From contig JACDQD010000007.1 of assembly GCA_019843655.1 (NCBI GenBank), positions 8,429,600 through 8,493,599 of the forward strand: a DNA stretch of 64,000 bases, in the 5' to 3' direction. Made by a program: the position numbers and the translations under genes. Each line of letters begins with the position of its first letter. Positions within the stretch are counted from its first letter, which is position 1. Below the pieces are notes generated by a model. It did not search any database. It was not told the origin of the DNA and was given only the letters and a program-made list of their open reading frames with translations. Shown here piece by piece: positions 49,101 to 62,300 of this stretch. The DNA comes from Lethocerus indicus (Eukaryota; Arthropoda; Insecta; Hemiptera; Belostomatidae).

Positions 49101-51344
49101 ACACGTATATGAAAAGGAAAGAAGCGTGTGCTCGACAGCACGATGGGGCCGGAGGCAAAATGGGGACAGGCCGGTTATCAGCATAATTATTGCTGGAATA
49201 AACCTTTTCATAACAAAGTTCCAGAGGGTTGCAAAACGCAAGGCGACAGTCAGTTTATGTTTTTTAGTTACCTCGTGTCATTCGCTCGTCTGGTTGGCAT
49301 GAGTGATTTTTTTACTCTTTAATTAAATTAATTAACTAATTGATAATTTAATTAATTAAGATTAATTAATTTATTAAACGGTTTTTCTTTAAATGGATAT
49401 ATACGTTTACGTCCTATTGTAATGTTTGGTCGCGCGGTAAAAATAACCATTAGAATTATCTCCTTTATGTTTCAACCGGCTGTCCTATTTTGATAGGAAA
49501 AGATCTTAAGCTCTTACTCCCTTTGAAGTGGTCCGGGTATGCACATTTCTACTTGACCGAGGACGCGCGGTCCGGTTAAGCATTGTTCAGATACTGAAAA
49601 GATTTAATCCAACTACAGGAAAAGAGGGGAAGGAAGTTGGAAGAAGAAAAAGGAGAATGATCTCTTCTTAACTTGTTATTTTAGGCCCTCCTTTGTTACC
49701 CGGGAATGGGAAGGACGGGGCGCCCCCGCCCCCGTTTTATCTTTATCTTTTAATAAAGTTCAAGAAAAGTCTCCATTATGATATTACTTGTATCAAAGAA
49801 CCCTTTCATAAATTTAATATTCCCCTTCCCCATCTCCATTGGATTACTTTCGGTCTTCCCGATTCCCGATATCCCTTCAGGAAATTGGAAGCTAATTTTC
49901 CCGTCCAGGTGGAAATCATTTCCGATAAATTCGAACGGTTCCGTTCCGTACATTCGTTTTCCAGGAACGGGCGCTGGAGCGTCTTTGAAAGGAATACTAC
50001 CAATCCTTTGTTAACTAGAATCTGGAACTAATTAACTGAGCTCAATAATAATGCAGTTAGTTTAACGGATGGTAGATTACTTTGACAGACAGATAAACTA
50101 GAATCGCAGAAAAGCGAACGAAATTAGTTTCACTTTTAATCGTTTTAAAATTATTTAAACATTTTCATTTTTAATCGACATATACGAGATTGCACTGTTG
50201 TTTACTTTATAGAGGCATTAGAAAAATAACAGTAAACTATCTTGGGCATTGTTTAAGGTGATGAGAAAATTAAATCTATCTGAATCTTTCTGTTTGAGAG
50301 TTATTATAACTTGAATGAATAGGCTGCCTACAGTTAATAATCATAAGCGCTTTACTTGATTTAGAAGAAATTCCTTTAACATCTGAAAGAATTTTTTTTA
50401 CTTTCTTATATGTGCTTGTTATTTTAGTATTGAACGCAAGTCATAAAATTTTCCTTTTTCGTGTCGTGGCCATTGCTAGGAGGAATGAAAAACAAGGCGC
50501 CATCGGCAAGCAGCACGTACAGAGGCTAACGTCTTTTACGCAATGCGAGAATTCATTTTAAAAAATAATAAATCCGGGGCTATGTCGTAAACATGGAACC
50601 AGGTCGTAAACGGTCGGCTTTTACAGATGGATTCGTGTCTTACCACATGAAGGCCGGTTTAGTTTTGACCCTTTAAAATTGTATTGACACGAACTTCCGA
50701 TGTGTATTTATGTGATTTCAAGTAATGGTATAAAGACTAAATTAATGCTATTATTTTTGTAAATCTTATGATCTCAATTCAACTGTTGACTGCTTTTATT
50801 TTGAGTTCATTAGAATGATTTACCATTTTCAGAAATATTAGACAAACGCTATAACACCTTATTCGAACGGTATTACTACGTATTCCTTAGTTATATAGAA
50901 TCTACCTATATTGTTATGACACTTCATAAAAATGTTTACATTTTACTAGTTTAGAATACATGTTAAGTTTTTATCTGTCTATGAAAGTTTTGCTTCCTCT
51001 TTAAATAGAAATTATTACATATAGATTAACTAGCGCCCCCCTGAGTGTGGTGCGGAAATATAGTTAACTAAATTCCGTTGGGTACACTTTCACCGATTAA
51101 CTAGATTACTAAAAATAAACTTTTTTTCAGTAAATTTTGGATCAACAGGAAAACGACGTCCGAAATATATTGGATCTCATAAGCACAGACAGCATTTTTT
51201 CTAATTATAGTCCCTTGCATCTACTAACAATAGTGTAACGGAACGTTTCCTTAAAAGCGATGCATTAGATAATATAGAAATACTCACAACGGTCAGTACC
51301 ACGTTGCTTAGGCAGGAAACCAAAAGGAGCCCTTTCAGCAACAT
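34109..51344 (-). CDS. FSTL5: Follistatin-related protein 4/5 (FSTL5-like), secreted, 16+ exons
   Basis: Exons (minus): 51288-51344, 48734-48851, 47420-47671, 44561-44755, 44115-44249, 42587-42719, 40036-40320, 39437-39534, 39110-39305, 38108-38229, 37749-37886, 35792-36007, 35393-35543, 35026-35226, 34743-34889, 34109-34338; ~890 aa (human FSTL5 847). Signal peptide MLLKGLLLVSCLSNVVLTV; FOLN plus Kazal domain (PCLVMYCNKGEEC, SPVCGSDGNLYHNHC) with a run of 12 Gly; two EF-hands with canonical loops DLNGDDHLDKAE and DDTDKDNLLSVNE; Ig1 (GNYTCHA) and Ig2 (DTGAYMCQASN); C-terminal propeller-like region (HLDQVWVLNW, DALTDTVIGQ, PYVSP, VFGHFMVTP). A secreted calcium-binding glycoprotein of unclear receptor. 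Exon 3 ends in phase 1 but exon 4 needs phase 0: an 11-nt exon at 46466-46476 would fix this, or a base is wrong. A 5' UTR exon must lie beyond the acceptor at 51369. Confidence 0.93.
36603..37660. repeat. 71-bp minisatellite, 15 copies, in an FSTL5 intron
   Basis: The motif GCGGAAATGTACTTAACTAA recurs every 71 bp from 36611 to 37605 (14 exact periods, 15 copies). Units are nearly identical, differing mainly at TTTGTT/TTCGTT, GGGTGC/GGATAC/GGGTAC and GTGTTG/GTGGTG. Each contains the short inverted repeat GGTGCA-CT-TGCACC. It sits between exons at 37749 and 36007. The same unit occurs as one or two copies inside the TIR element elsewhere, and sequence right of the array (to about 37700) also matches that element. 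Confidence 0.97.
40321..42586. other. FSTL5 intron between EF-hand 2 and Ig1 exons
   Basis: 2.27-kb intron of mixed composition. It contains a palindromic TATCGATA at about 40547 and several open frames (41374-41643, 41752-42057, plus) without recognisable domains. I see no transposon ends. Confidence 0.4.
46985..47232. repeat. Diverged duplicate of the FSTL5 exon-3 3' end and flank
   Basis: GTCCTTTCAGTAAAAGGATTGACGG... at 47119 repeats GTCCTTTCAGTAATAGGATTGAGAG... at 47350. Similarity extends over the exon end (GATCGGCTG, AGACAAGAGAA, GAGGCGG) and back to a shared TAG-TAGCTCG-TGTTTT stretch (about 46999 versus 47289). The copy no longer encodes the Kazal end: the frame is broken and the last cysteine is lost. 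Confidence 0.75.
47578..47613 (-). repeat. (GGAGGC)n microsatellite coding poly-glycine in the FSTL5 FOLN domain
   Basis: Six copies of CCGCCT on the plus strand encode about 12 consecutive Gly residues on the minus strand, inside the disulfide-bonded FOLN loop between CRVRRRS and ECVC. Human FSTL5 has a short loop here. Confidence 0.9.
50955..51155 (+). mobile_element. Internal fragment of the minisatellite-bearing TIR element
   Basis: GTTAAGTTTTTATCTGTCTATGAAAG through one 71-bp-type unit (AGCGCCCCCCTGAGTGTGGTGCGG) to TTTTGGATCAACAGGAAAAC matches 58800-59060 of the full copy, without terminal repeats. It lies in FSTL5 intron 1, some 130 bp from the signal-peptide exon. Confidence 0.8.
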
Positions 51345-51368
51345 GGTGGGCTTGATTCAAGCTCTTCC

Positions 51369-54300
51369 CTGAAAATAAAATGAATTATTAATAATTTAGT
51401 GTCGCATACACGTAAAATAATTTAGTACTTGTAATATACACGCTTATATTAAAGGAAATTTAATTATGTTCAATAAGTTTAAATTCTACCACTCAATGGA
51501 GCACTTTGTGCCCAATAAATTAAATTTTTAAAATGTTCCCAAAAAACGGTTTGAAATTTACAGAAATACATTTTACAGAGTTCGTGCACGTAGTTACCCC
51601 TTACTACTCTGCTTTCTCACAACATGTAAATTTAATCATATTCTTATTTTTTATTATGATCACTAGCGCATTTAGAACGTTTAGCAATACTGGCTCGTAG
51701 AATACGCCCTAAGTGAGCTTTAGTGCCGATAACTGCGTTTCGTTTATCGAAGTCAGGTTGGAGGAATAATCTTGGCACGTAGGCTGACATAAGGCGTGGC
51801 GTTGGTGGTGCGGGGGCGGGGGGTTAATGGCCGAAACGTGTTCAGTGGCTCGGACAGCAGAGGTCGAACCCACTTTCCTCGCCTTCGCTCACCTTGGGCT
51901 TCCCTTTCGCCCGCCCCTCGGGGAGGGTAACACAATTATCGGTTGAGGCGCAGGGCTAAATGGCGGGTGAGACAAGGTCGCCAACTTCGCTTCTGTTACA
52001 GAGTTGGGGGGCCGAAATTAAGTCCCGACGCGTAACGCGACCGACGCACGGGCTGGGTTCCGCGCTCTCCTGTCGGTCTAACTCTGTTCGGGTATTGAAT
52101 TTCGGGATGATCCACTTACAGGAGTTGGTACAGGATACACCCGTAAACATAACTTCCGTCACGGAATCCTGTGTTATCCCGGTTATACCACTGTAACCGT
52201 ATTCATCATCAAGCTACTATTCGTGTATGAGTACGAAATAGGTACGAATTTACTGCACTAAAATTTAACGTTACGGACATTCTCAACCAAAGACTCAGTC
52301 AAAGGCATTAACCAACAAATTAGTTTTTAGCGGGGTTAGTTTGCAAATTTTATAAATGATTACTAAAGAGGAAAGAGCTCGTATTTTTTTCCTCGAAGCA
52401 ATCAGTGCATGAAAAACAATTAAAAAAACGATGGGGCAGGTTTAGGTAAAGAAACCCTACATTGGAATTAGGGCGAGGCGCGCTATGATGAATAATTAAA
52501 CGAGATACGGCATATTATTTCCTGACCTGTTACCAGATCGGATAGCGCGTTACGTCGGTTTCAGGTTGCCGGTGTCCGATATCCCGATCGGTTAGCCGGA
52601 GGGAGTTACCACCCTAATAAGGGTTAACGCGCGTACCCTCGTAACAAGCAGATTGGTTACGTTTGCAACATATATTAAATAAATATCTACTAGTTGATTA
52701 TTCCGTTTAATAAACGCGTATTATTATTATTATTATTAACATTATTCGAACCGTCTTGGCGGCTGGCCAAATGCTGAGAGTACCGGAGTAGGGGCTTGCC
52801 AAAGTAGATGGTCTAGGTTGGGGGTTGGGGCCGAAATAATCACTTTACCAGACCCGGTTAATTTCAGCGCAGGAAGAGGGAGGGGTGGTTAACAGAAACC
52901 AGAAGCTCGCCGAGTAGGGCGGCATATTAACTTTGCAGTCCAAATTAAGTTAAAGGGAATTACTGTGCCGAGGAGAGCGGCGCCCTTTCCGTCCGCCAGC
53001 CTAGAGTCAATATTTGGCTATCTACTAATAGTACACGAAGCTAGTAGCCGCCGATTCACCTGTGACGCGAGCCATCAAGAATGATATACGACCACTCTAT
53101 TCTACTGCAATTTAGCTCACCGTAATTTGGTACAAATTTATGTTTCTCTAAGAATGTTACAGGTATGTTACTAAGAATGATGACACGTAATTTTGTTGAT
53201 TGTAAATTATTAATATTTATGTATATCGGTTTAAGATGTTTATCGGAACACCGCTTAATTTTCTTGTTTCTTTATGTAAGTTCATATTTTCGCCATCGGT
53301 AGGTTATTGTCTTGCGGGATAGCCAGTTAAACCTAATACACAACCTACTTAGCTATTAACACTAATACACTGTCTTATGTAATTCATCGTATTTCCATTT
53401 ATAATTTTTCCCACGACACCTCCATTTCAAAATTGCTGAACGAATCTCTTCAAGTACTACCCCGAAGAGTAAACAATAATATAGCGAATTTAACCTGGTA
53501 TCGTGGTAGGTAAATCAAGACGGGAATTTAATTATTTCCAACTGTCGACACCGCCAATTACTCTGCAGAAGAAGGCTCCGGTGCGGGTTATCGTCCGAAT
53601 CCCGGTAACAATTACCGGCAGATTGGTTCCTGCGGTTAATTGCACTTGTGGGGCAACGCCGGTTAGTTTAAATTTCAGACTTCACTCAAAACACCAATTA
53701 GGAAAGCCCTGGGGCTTTAAAAGGGTTAGTTCGATAGGGTGAAATCCACCCTCCCCCTACAACCTTTAGCGCGACTCGGCCGAATAATCAATTGGTAATT
53801 TTCCTTAGATTCCCCGGATTCGATTTTATTGATTCCGTTTCTATTTTTATCGTGTATACAGACCACAGGGAGAGTAAGAGAGAGTATTTTCTATTTTTAC
53901 TGTACTGAAATTATGAATATTAATCCTATGTTTAATAAGTTACAAAACTCTAACTGCATATGTTGTTAAACAATTATAGGCTGCTCATAATTTATAAAAA
54001 TGATTCTCAATAATGAATTGTTTGTCGAAATTCAAAATGTCGGGGTAACATTGATCTTGGGTGACGCTCGGGTTGTAACCATGACCGCGAAACCGGCTCA
54101 GAGAATTGCTTGCAGTTATTATACAAGATTTCTTCATAATTATTTCTTTTTATTGTATACATGGAATGAGTAACCTAAACAAATGTCCTAAAGAGAGGAT
54201 GCATTATTACTGTCACGGCAATAATTTAGTATTTATTCTATAAAAGAAAACCTCCGGATAAAACAATTCCTATTGAGGCAAATATCGGGAATAAATTCTT

Positions 54301-57300
54301 GTCAGCTGCGGGTTAGTCTTCCCCTTGAGTAAAATCCGGTGGGGGGCGGGGGACAGGGACACCGCCACCTTCCGTAAATATTGTCTTTAAATAATACCTT
54401 TTTTGCATTCTGCCCTCGACCCAGGATAGAGCCGGCCGCAAATTGAATTGTAGATGAGAACTGTTATTCTATAAAATTGACGGTGGCCCGCCCGGCCGAG
54501 GGCTCGCGGCAAAAACCTACAACCACCAGTCGCCGACTCGAAGAAATGGAAAATGGGACAACCATCGTCGTCTCCCGAAGGACCAAGCAAAGTACAACGG
54601 TTCACCGGACGGAATATAAGCCATTTAATAACTGAACTAAGAAAATGATATAAGACAAATTTCGAGTATTCGCTGGGGACAGTATTTACCGCTTCGTACA
54701 ATTTATTGAAAACGTCATTGAAAAACATTTGTCAATGGATGCGAATATTTCGGTCAAATTCCTTCGAATGGAAGCAAATAAAAAACAATGATGTTGTATT
54801 CATTCAGAGATAAGCTTAGAGCGCTCACATGGTTGTCATGATCCTGAGTTTTATTTTCGACTATTCGCAATTGGAATTATATTTCCCGTATTGGTTTATT
54901 TTTGACCTGAGTTTAGTGAAGAAGTTTAATTTAGTAAAAAGTGATTGTTTAATTTAGGAATAATGTTGCGAATGACATTTATTTATGACGGTTGTTTGAA
55001 CGAAACTAATTATGAAAGGGAACAATAAAAATAAATAAAATTTATAGTAAACTCTCATTCGATACTTTTCTCCCCCAGATCAATATTTTTAAAATGAAGT
55101 CGGGGTAAAAACCGTTCCGTAAAATAAAATAATAAATATTAAAATAAAACAATAAATCCCAGTTATTCCGGATGAAGAAGCGGGCTTCTTCGTACATGAA
55201 GTAGGCTTGGCACATAACTTACAGCCGGTACATTGCACACATCAAAACTCGGCCAAACTTTATCATCGTTCGGAAGGGACGTTCGAACCGGGGAAATACC
55301 GGACGGTTCAATACCAAATCTGAGTTAGCGCTATTACTCAGGCCGGCAAATTCCGAGAGGGAATCAGTTTTTGGAGAGGGGGGCCGCCCCCTCCGAGGCG
55401 AGGCGCGAAATAAATAATAAATAATTCTGACATAAATAAAATATGGTTTTCTCTCTATCTGGCGGTCTTCTCCCCCTCCCTCTTCTATCTTCCTTTCTGT
55501 CGGGATCCTTCCCGCGCAGAACCACCCCCACATAAAACCACACATCGACGCTCGTATATCACTCACAGATGGCAGAAGAACACGCCCACTTTTGTGAAGT
55601 GAACATTCAGGATTAATAATGGACATTAATGTGGAGGAGTATTAATTCCAATAAATTCCGGATACTAATGAAAGTTGGGAAATCTAAATTAAAAAGTTTA
55701 GAAATTATTCACGCGACTATTCGCGCAACGTAAGTCAATTGTATTCATTCAAATATAAATTCAGTTTCTATATCAGGACACAACTGAGTAATCGAGTAAT
55801 GTCACAAACAACTCTGCGAATAATTAATATTATAAGAATTAATAGCGGCTTAGATCGAATTTTGAATAGCTCACGAACATGAAACGCATTTTTTAAACGC
55901 TGTTTAGAATGGGAAAAGCTGTAATTTTACTAGGGTAGCCGTCAAGAATATTTCATGAGGTTGGAGTTGCCCGGCGGTTGACCTATTTCGCCGGCGTCGT
56001 GCTTTTCTCGCCCACGCGTTAAGGTTGTTTCATTTTAAGGGTTATAATTTAATCTCATTATTAAAATAAAGGAGGAGGAAACACCATTAAAATGCAGGCA
56101 GGACGAGAGGGAGGGAAGCATGCGTGGGAGAGGTCGGCGTCTCCATTAAAAGTTTGAAAAATCAAACCTAGACTTTTATTCATTGCGATTACTTCCATTT
56201 TAATTCCCCTAGTCCATCCAAAATGAATTTCTAAGTTTACGACTTTTACTACATACGTTTAATTTCGATTATTCGATTTATTTATAAATAATAAACAGCT
56301 AATTATATACAATTCGTAATATCATTTCGCTTCAATCCTTATGCTACACTAAATAGTGTTGGGAATATAACGTAAGATGGGAATGACGAAATCGATAGTT
56401 AAAGCAAAATGAAAGTGGATCTTGGGGGATATAATTAATCCGTTCCCCTTATAATTATCCAGAGCGCTCAGTAATAATTCCAGCATTTGTGCTACATTCG
56501 AAAGCATTATAAATTCAATTTCCGTAGAAAACATTTATTACTATTAGATGAGCTTATTAGAGGTATTTCAAAGCCAATAAATATTATGTTGTTAGAACGA
56601 TGAATGCCGGATTAAGGCAAAAATAACTGAGATAGAGTTTGTTGAATGAGGTACCAAAGTTTGGATTTAGTTCGATTAGCAATGGTAGATATAATTCAAG
56701 TTTTACTACTTTATTTAGATTGTTTCAATGCGTTAAGTGTCCATTAAAGTGTCACGGTACAAAAAATACCACATATTCTCACATCCATACTGGTTTGTCT
56801 TTCTCGCCATCCTGATGGATTTATGCAGTAATATAGTGTCTCATATTCTCCGCTGCCGACGAAAAGTCGTGTGCACTGACACTATTAAGTAATTCCATTT
56901 CCTGGCATAAAATTTTGATTCAGACAATCATTAGAACGGTAGTCATTTACATTAATGTTTGATCAGAAGCTGAATAAGAGTTTATGCGAATTCAAAATGT
57001 TATTAAAATTTAATAATGTACTCGTTATATTTTGTAGTACATTAGTAAAATTTTAATTACGCTTCGGGAGCTTCTGCAACGGAATTCAAAGCCTTGACTT
57101 GGGCAGTATCTTTTATCTTAAAGAATCTAATTAGGCATTTTAACAACAGGATTTCTGCTGTTTTATTAAAAAAAGGCCAATTAAGTTAAATTGTAACAAA
57201 GATCTGGTAAAGTTATGGGAAAATTAAAAAAGAGTATTAATATATTTTTTGACCTATTAACAAAAATAAATTGTTTCGCAAAGTGTTTTGAAATATTATA

Positions 57301-58595
57301 AATTCACTTATTAGCTTGAGATAATGTTAAAAAGATTTTGTGTGTTAATACGCGACCGCATTACTGTATATAATGCATACTGATAAATAGTCAATATTTC
57401 CTTCCGAAGATTTACCAGCCTGTCTCTCTTATCAGTCTGTCGGGTTTCAATTTCAATACTATTATGTAATAATAAGAATATAACTAAATGGTCAGAAGTC
57501 AACAAAATTTGCTGAATCTTCAAAGCCATTCTCGTACATCCCTGCAATGTACATTTGTTAGCTTAACGGACGTTACTGTCCACGGTGATCTACGGACAGT
57601 AATGCGCTGGGAGTTTCGGCAACACTTTCAGCACAGCAGTCGCAAAGCTGTAAAAGCCGATGAAGCTGATAATCCGGAACTAATCGCAGACAGGATTGAT
57701 TATCCCAACACTGTTCTGTATGCCGGAGTGAACTCTTCGATACGGTCACTGGAGGGCCCGAATTCACCCTGCTTTATGCTGACTAAAACGCCTGTTTTAG
57801 GACCGACTACAAGTTAAATTTGTTCTCTCATAATTTCGGAGAAACAGTATTAACAGGCCACCGGTGCTTCCGATTTTCTAAAGATACGAACAAAACCATT
57901 CTCGCCTCATAATTTATTACCTCAATATAAACAAGAATTATTGATAGTCGGCTCGAAGAATAAATTCGGCTGGTTGTCTACCGCAGAACTCAATTGGGGG
58001 GGCCGCCTCGGCCTCCAGTATTCAAAGCCGCGGCCGCCGGGGGAAAATGTCATTTTTGGCGAGCCCAGAATCCAATTTACCTCTTCCGTCGTTCCAATTT
58101 TACGCTCTAATTTCCAGGCCTTCGCCCGGGGAAAATTTATCGTCCGAGGAAAGTGGGGACGCCCGACAAAGCGCGAACAAGTGGATACTTATGAGACCCG
58201 AGAGGGGGCTGCGCCCGAAAGTCGTTCAGTGGACAAGAACTATCGGTTGAAGGTGTTAAGCCAGCGAATATTTAATGTTAATAAAGCCATTGCACGAGGA
58301 ACTTTCCAATCAAGCTTGTTTATTGTTGTTTTTAGCATCTCAGTAGAGCCAATAGAACTCGCCGATTAATATGTATGGCGGTTACTTGTTATTCACTAAT
58401 TATTAATGGAACGCTACGGACGGTGGCCAGAACGCGAACACCACAAGTTATGATTTATAATTCGATTAAAACAATAATATTATACTAATTAAATAATATG
58501 ATTATAACCAATTGTTAAAATAATAATCAGTATTTTTGATATTTCAGCAAATAGTAGAAGATACTGATTTTGTGGTCTGCGAGGGGTTGGATTTC
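51369..58595. other. FSTL5 upstream / 5' UTR intron, no gene supported
   Basis: A splice acceptor (TTTTCAG|GGAAGAGC, minus) just before the signal-peptide exon shows a further 5' exon to the right, which I could not place. The region has scattered GC-richer islands (51770-52130, 52600-53060, 54480-54560, 57990-58240) and a short (ATT)n at 52721. Open frames of up to 142 codons (55219-55626, 57488-57817, 57941-58369) have no recognisable domain or clear splice framing. Confidence 0.4.
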
Positions 58596-59363
58596 TGTAG
58601 ATTTCGTTTGTTTCTGTCTTCTCTCGCTGGTTTCGTCATTTGCTAAACCGGTTTCGGCTGCCCACCATCTTCAGTAGCGGTGTTAGTCACTTTGGCACTT
58701 AGGATGTTTTCTGGAGGTCTCCAGGTGCAAGTGCAGCCAATGAAGTTTAGTTAACTACATTTTACAGTTAAGTAATTATAACTTAACTTTTTATATTCAT
58801 CTTACAATATTAAGTTTTTATTTGTCTATGAAAGTTTTGCTTTCTCTTTAGAAAAAATTATTAGAAATAGATTAACAAGCGTCTCCCTGAGTGTGTTGCA
58901 GAAATGTACCTAACTACAGTTCGTTGGGTGCACTTGCACCGATAAACTAGCGCCCCCTGGTGGTGGTGGGGAAATGTACTTAACTAAAGTTCGTTGGATG
59001 CACCTGGAGACCTCCAAAAATCAACTGTAAACTGTAAAAACGTTTTTCAATAAATTTAGGATCAACAGGAAAACCTTTATGATCGTAAATACACAATACC
59101 AGGTAGGGTTCCTGTCATATATTTGGAAGTCAGAACTTAATATTCGTGACCAGTTGTGTGATCAAATATATATTTGACTGATAGTCCGACAAAGACTTGA
59201 GCCCATGAACAAGACCCCAGAATAAGTGACAGTGCTGTGAGGATGGCCAAAAAACATCCAATGTGCCAAAGTGATTAACCGCTACTGAAGCTGGTGAGAA
59301 GCCGAAACCGGCCTAGCAAAAGGCCAACCCTGCGAGAGGAGACAGAAACACGCGAAATCTACA
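58596..59363. mobile_element. Complete non-autonomous TIR transposon with internal 71-bp units
   Basis: 768 bp bounded by TGTAGATTTCG and its inverse CGAAATCTACA. The terminal inverted repeats run about 118 bp each (left through GGATGTTTTCTGG, right from CCAAAAAACATCC), about 80% alike. The interior has about two 71-bp-type units (58880-59010) enclosed by GGAGGTCTCCAGGTGC and its inverse GCACCTGGAGACCTCC. No transposase frame, so it depends on another element. No clear target duplication. Confidence 0.88.
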
Positions 59364-62300
59364 TTTTACTGCCATCCCAGAAAATGTAATTTGATACAAA
59401 TGTAGCGCTGTATACATTAATTGTGATCAAATCAATCGAATATTACTCCGCGAGGTTATCCCATTGATAATCCGCATTCCCAACAACTGGCCAATGTCAA
59501 TATTAGCGTTAGGAGAATATTTTATTCTTTACTAAGGATGATGACATTAATGGAAAATATCTATTACTGTCGCCACGACCCAGTATGTAAATTGGTTCCA
59601 TGGTCCCACTTCTCCCTCTGACAAATGGTGTGCTTGCATTAATTAATTAGTGATACCGCGGATTCGTACTGTAAACCGCCAAATTAATAAAAGGGAATGA
59701 CAATCGAATCGACAATAAATGGTTCGTTCGCTCTGTCACTGCCTGCAACATGTCCGTATACAATTTTCGTTTAATTTGAAAACTGATCTCGATTCGGTTC
59801 CGGAGAGAGAAAAAATAATAAGTTCCGAGATGTCCAGGAATTGGTAACATTTTCCATCCATGTTCAATCGCTAATTATTATTAAACCATAATGTATCATA
59901 TCATCATTATATGTTTTGTATAATTCTTATGAATGCACTGTGGTTTACGAGCGCCTGTCGTGATATATCCAATATGTAATTAACCTTGGTCCGAATGAGA
60001 ATTATTGATTGGAGTGTCTTATATCTTACTCATTTCAGCATATGGGCACAAATAATTATAACCATTAAAATCACACATTTACATTTTTAATCCTCTTGAT
60101 CTTTATCAAATTTAGTTTCACTTTACATTGATTATTGACTTTGATAATAGAGTTTCTTTGGTTTACAATATGTCTAATAAACTATGGGGGCATTATTTAG
60201 AGAACAGCTTTTTGTTTAAATTTATGTTTTTTAATTAATTTCTTCTGCATGTCGGGTACCAATTAGCGTATTCCTATGCAACTTGACCAAACTTACCCAA
60301 TTATCAGGGCGGTAATTGGTAAAAAACCATTAATAGCCATCGAGATCGAGCGTAGTATAAAAACATGTTCCGGGGAGTTGTAGCGGTGGCAGCGAGGTAA
60401 TTTTCCTCCGTTTGATAAAAACTTTCAAAACGGCTAGAGCACATTGGTAAGGGAACCATCGGGCTCGTAGCAACGTGACCCACAGTTGATTAGTACTTCG
60501 ATTTAAAACTACCGCAAAGGGTAAAGAAAATACTTTTTCGAATTTCAGAACAGTAAAAGGACACGAGTTTATTCGTTATTTTTATTCTATAGAGTTTAAG
60601 AGATCCTCTATGTTATTTAAGTACAAATTCTTTATTCGTCTAATTATTTGAACACCTATAATATAAAACTCATATCAGGTAAACTCTAATAATAAAAATT
60701 CATATTCATATTCCCATAAGCGGGTATTATGTGATTATGTTTTATTCAGAGGAGAATTTTCAATTTAATTTCACTCCGTTTGGAGTATTCTAGGATTTTT
60801 TTAATATAAACTCTGTAATCCAGATTTCTCAGCAACTAATAAATTTTCAGTGCCTTGTGATTTTTACTGTTAGGCCCTTACTGCTTTTCAGAGATATTTA
60901 GTAATATATGTTGGTGCGAAATTGTCCTGTACGTAGTTAATGTTAGATGTTAAGGGATTGCTGGGCCATACCAACAGGAGGGCCTGATGGGATTCCGTGG
61001 GCGGAGGAAAGTGAGACGGAAGTAACACCCTAATATTTTGAAATCCTTCCAACTTCGGATTTCAAAACAGAAGATTAACCGGCTGGCGATGGAAATAGAT
61101 AAATAGATGGGAAAGGTAGAAAGGAGGGTAGTTGTACCGGGTAGCCAGGGGAGCGAGATGGACAGAACGAAACGGGTAGAGAGGGAGAGTGAGCAAGAGG
61201 GAGATTGACTCTATCGCTCTAGCCTCTCTGGTAGAGTTGTTTGCCGGTCTCATCTCATCAAATAGCCGGAGCGGTGGCCCATGGGCCGTGGCCCTCACTC
61301 CCCCGGGGCTAAGCCCTGCCCTGGTTTAGTTCGACTCTATTTGACTAAACCCTCCCAAACCTACTCAGGCTTTCCCTCAGTAGGGCCCCACTCATTCACT
61401 CATGTTTCCCACCTTCCATATACATATTTTGTATGCTTCGTATTATAACGTTAAGAGAAATGGGTCCTTACACATAGGTAAATATTCTAATGATAACAAT
61501 TATTATGAGAGGTTAAAGTCGGAAGTAGAATAAATAAGATTTCAACGCAAATTTTCCCGGATGAATTTTGTTTTTTGTGAAATTTGCGTAATCTAATCTG
61601 TACATACAAATTCATCTTACCTAGCTTAGTTTAGTTCTCAACCTATCCTAGTCTAAATATCTAGCGTACATATTTTACTTTCGTGTTTTTGATTTTCTAA
61701 TTTACATTTACACACACGGTCACAGTTAAGTCGGTACAGTATTCACAACATTTTTGGGACGTCCAGCGAAAGTAAGAAACGGGAAAGATAAACAACTGGG
61801 CAGGTATTGGACTGTGGAGGGCGACAGGGGGATGATTCCGCGTTGCCGGCGGCAGGTTCGAATGTTCGAACGATCAAACAATTAACAAGGAACATTGTTT
61901 GTTTGTTTGTTTGTCCTGGGGACGGGCACAAACGGGCGGCGTGACAGTGGGAGGGGCACAACGCCTCTCGGACCGAACATGTTCAACGGCCGGCAAACAA
62001 CCGCCGCCCACCTCATATCTGTTTCCCTCACCTCGCTCTTCCCATCCCCTATCATCACAGATCTACAAACAAGGGGGCACGTTCATAGGCCCAAGAATAA
62101 TAACGCATTTTTGGAATCGTATCGCGACTGAAATTTAAATCATGTTGTGGTCAGCAATGCATAGACCGAAAATGGAAGCCGGATCAGCATCCCCTGGACT
62201 TTATAAAAGGAAAATCTTGGAAAGTATAATGAAATAATCGGACCACAGTGACAGTAAAAAGGAAGTGGGAGAGAATTCTTTTGAAATTCATTCAATAACA

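Noticed and set aside
57488..57817. 109-codon plus-strand frame with fairly balanced composition
   Set aside because: No recognisable domain and open frames on both strands; kept only as non-coding. A profile search or transcript would change this.
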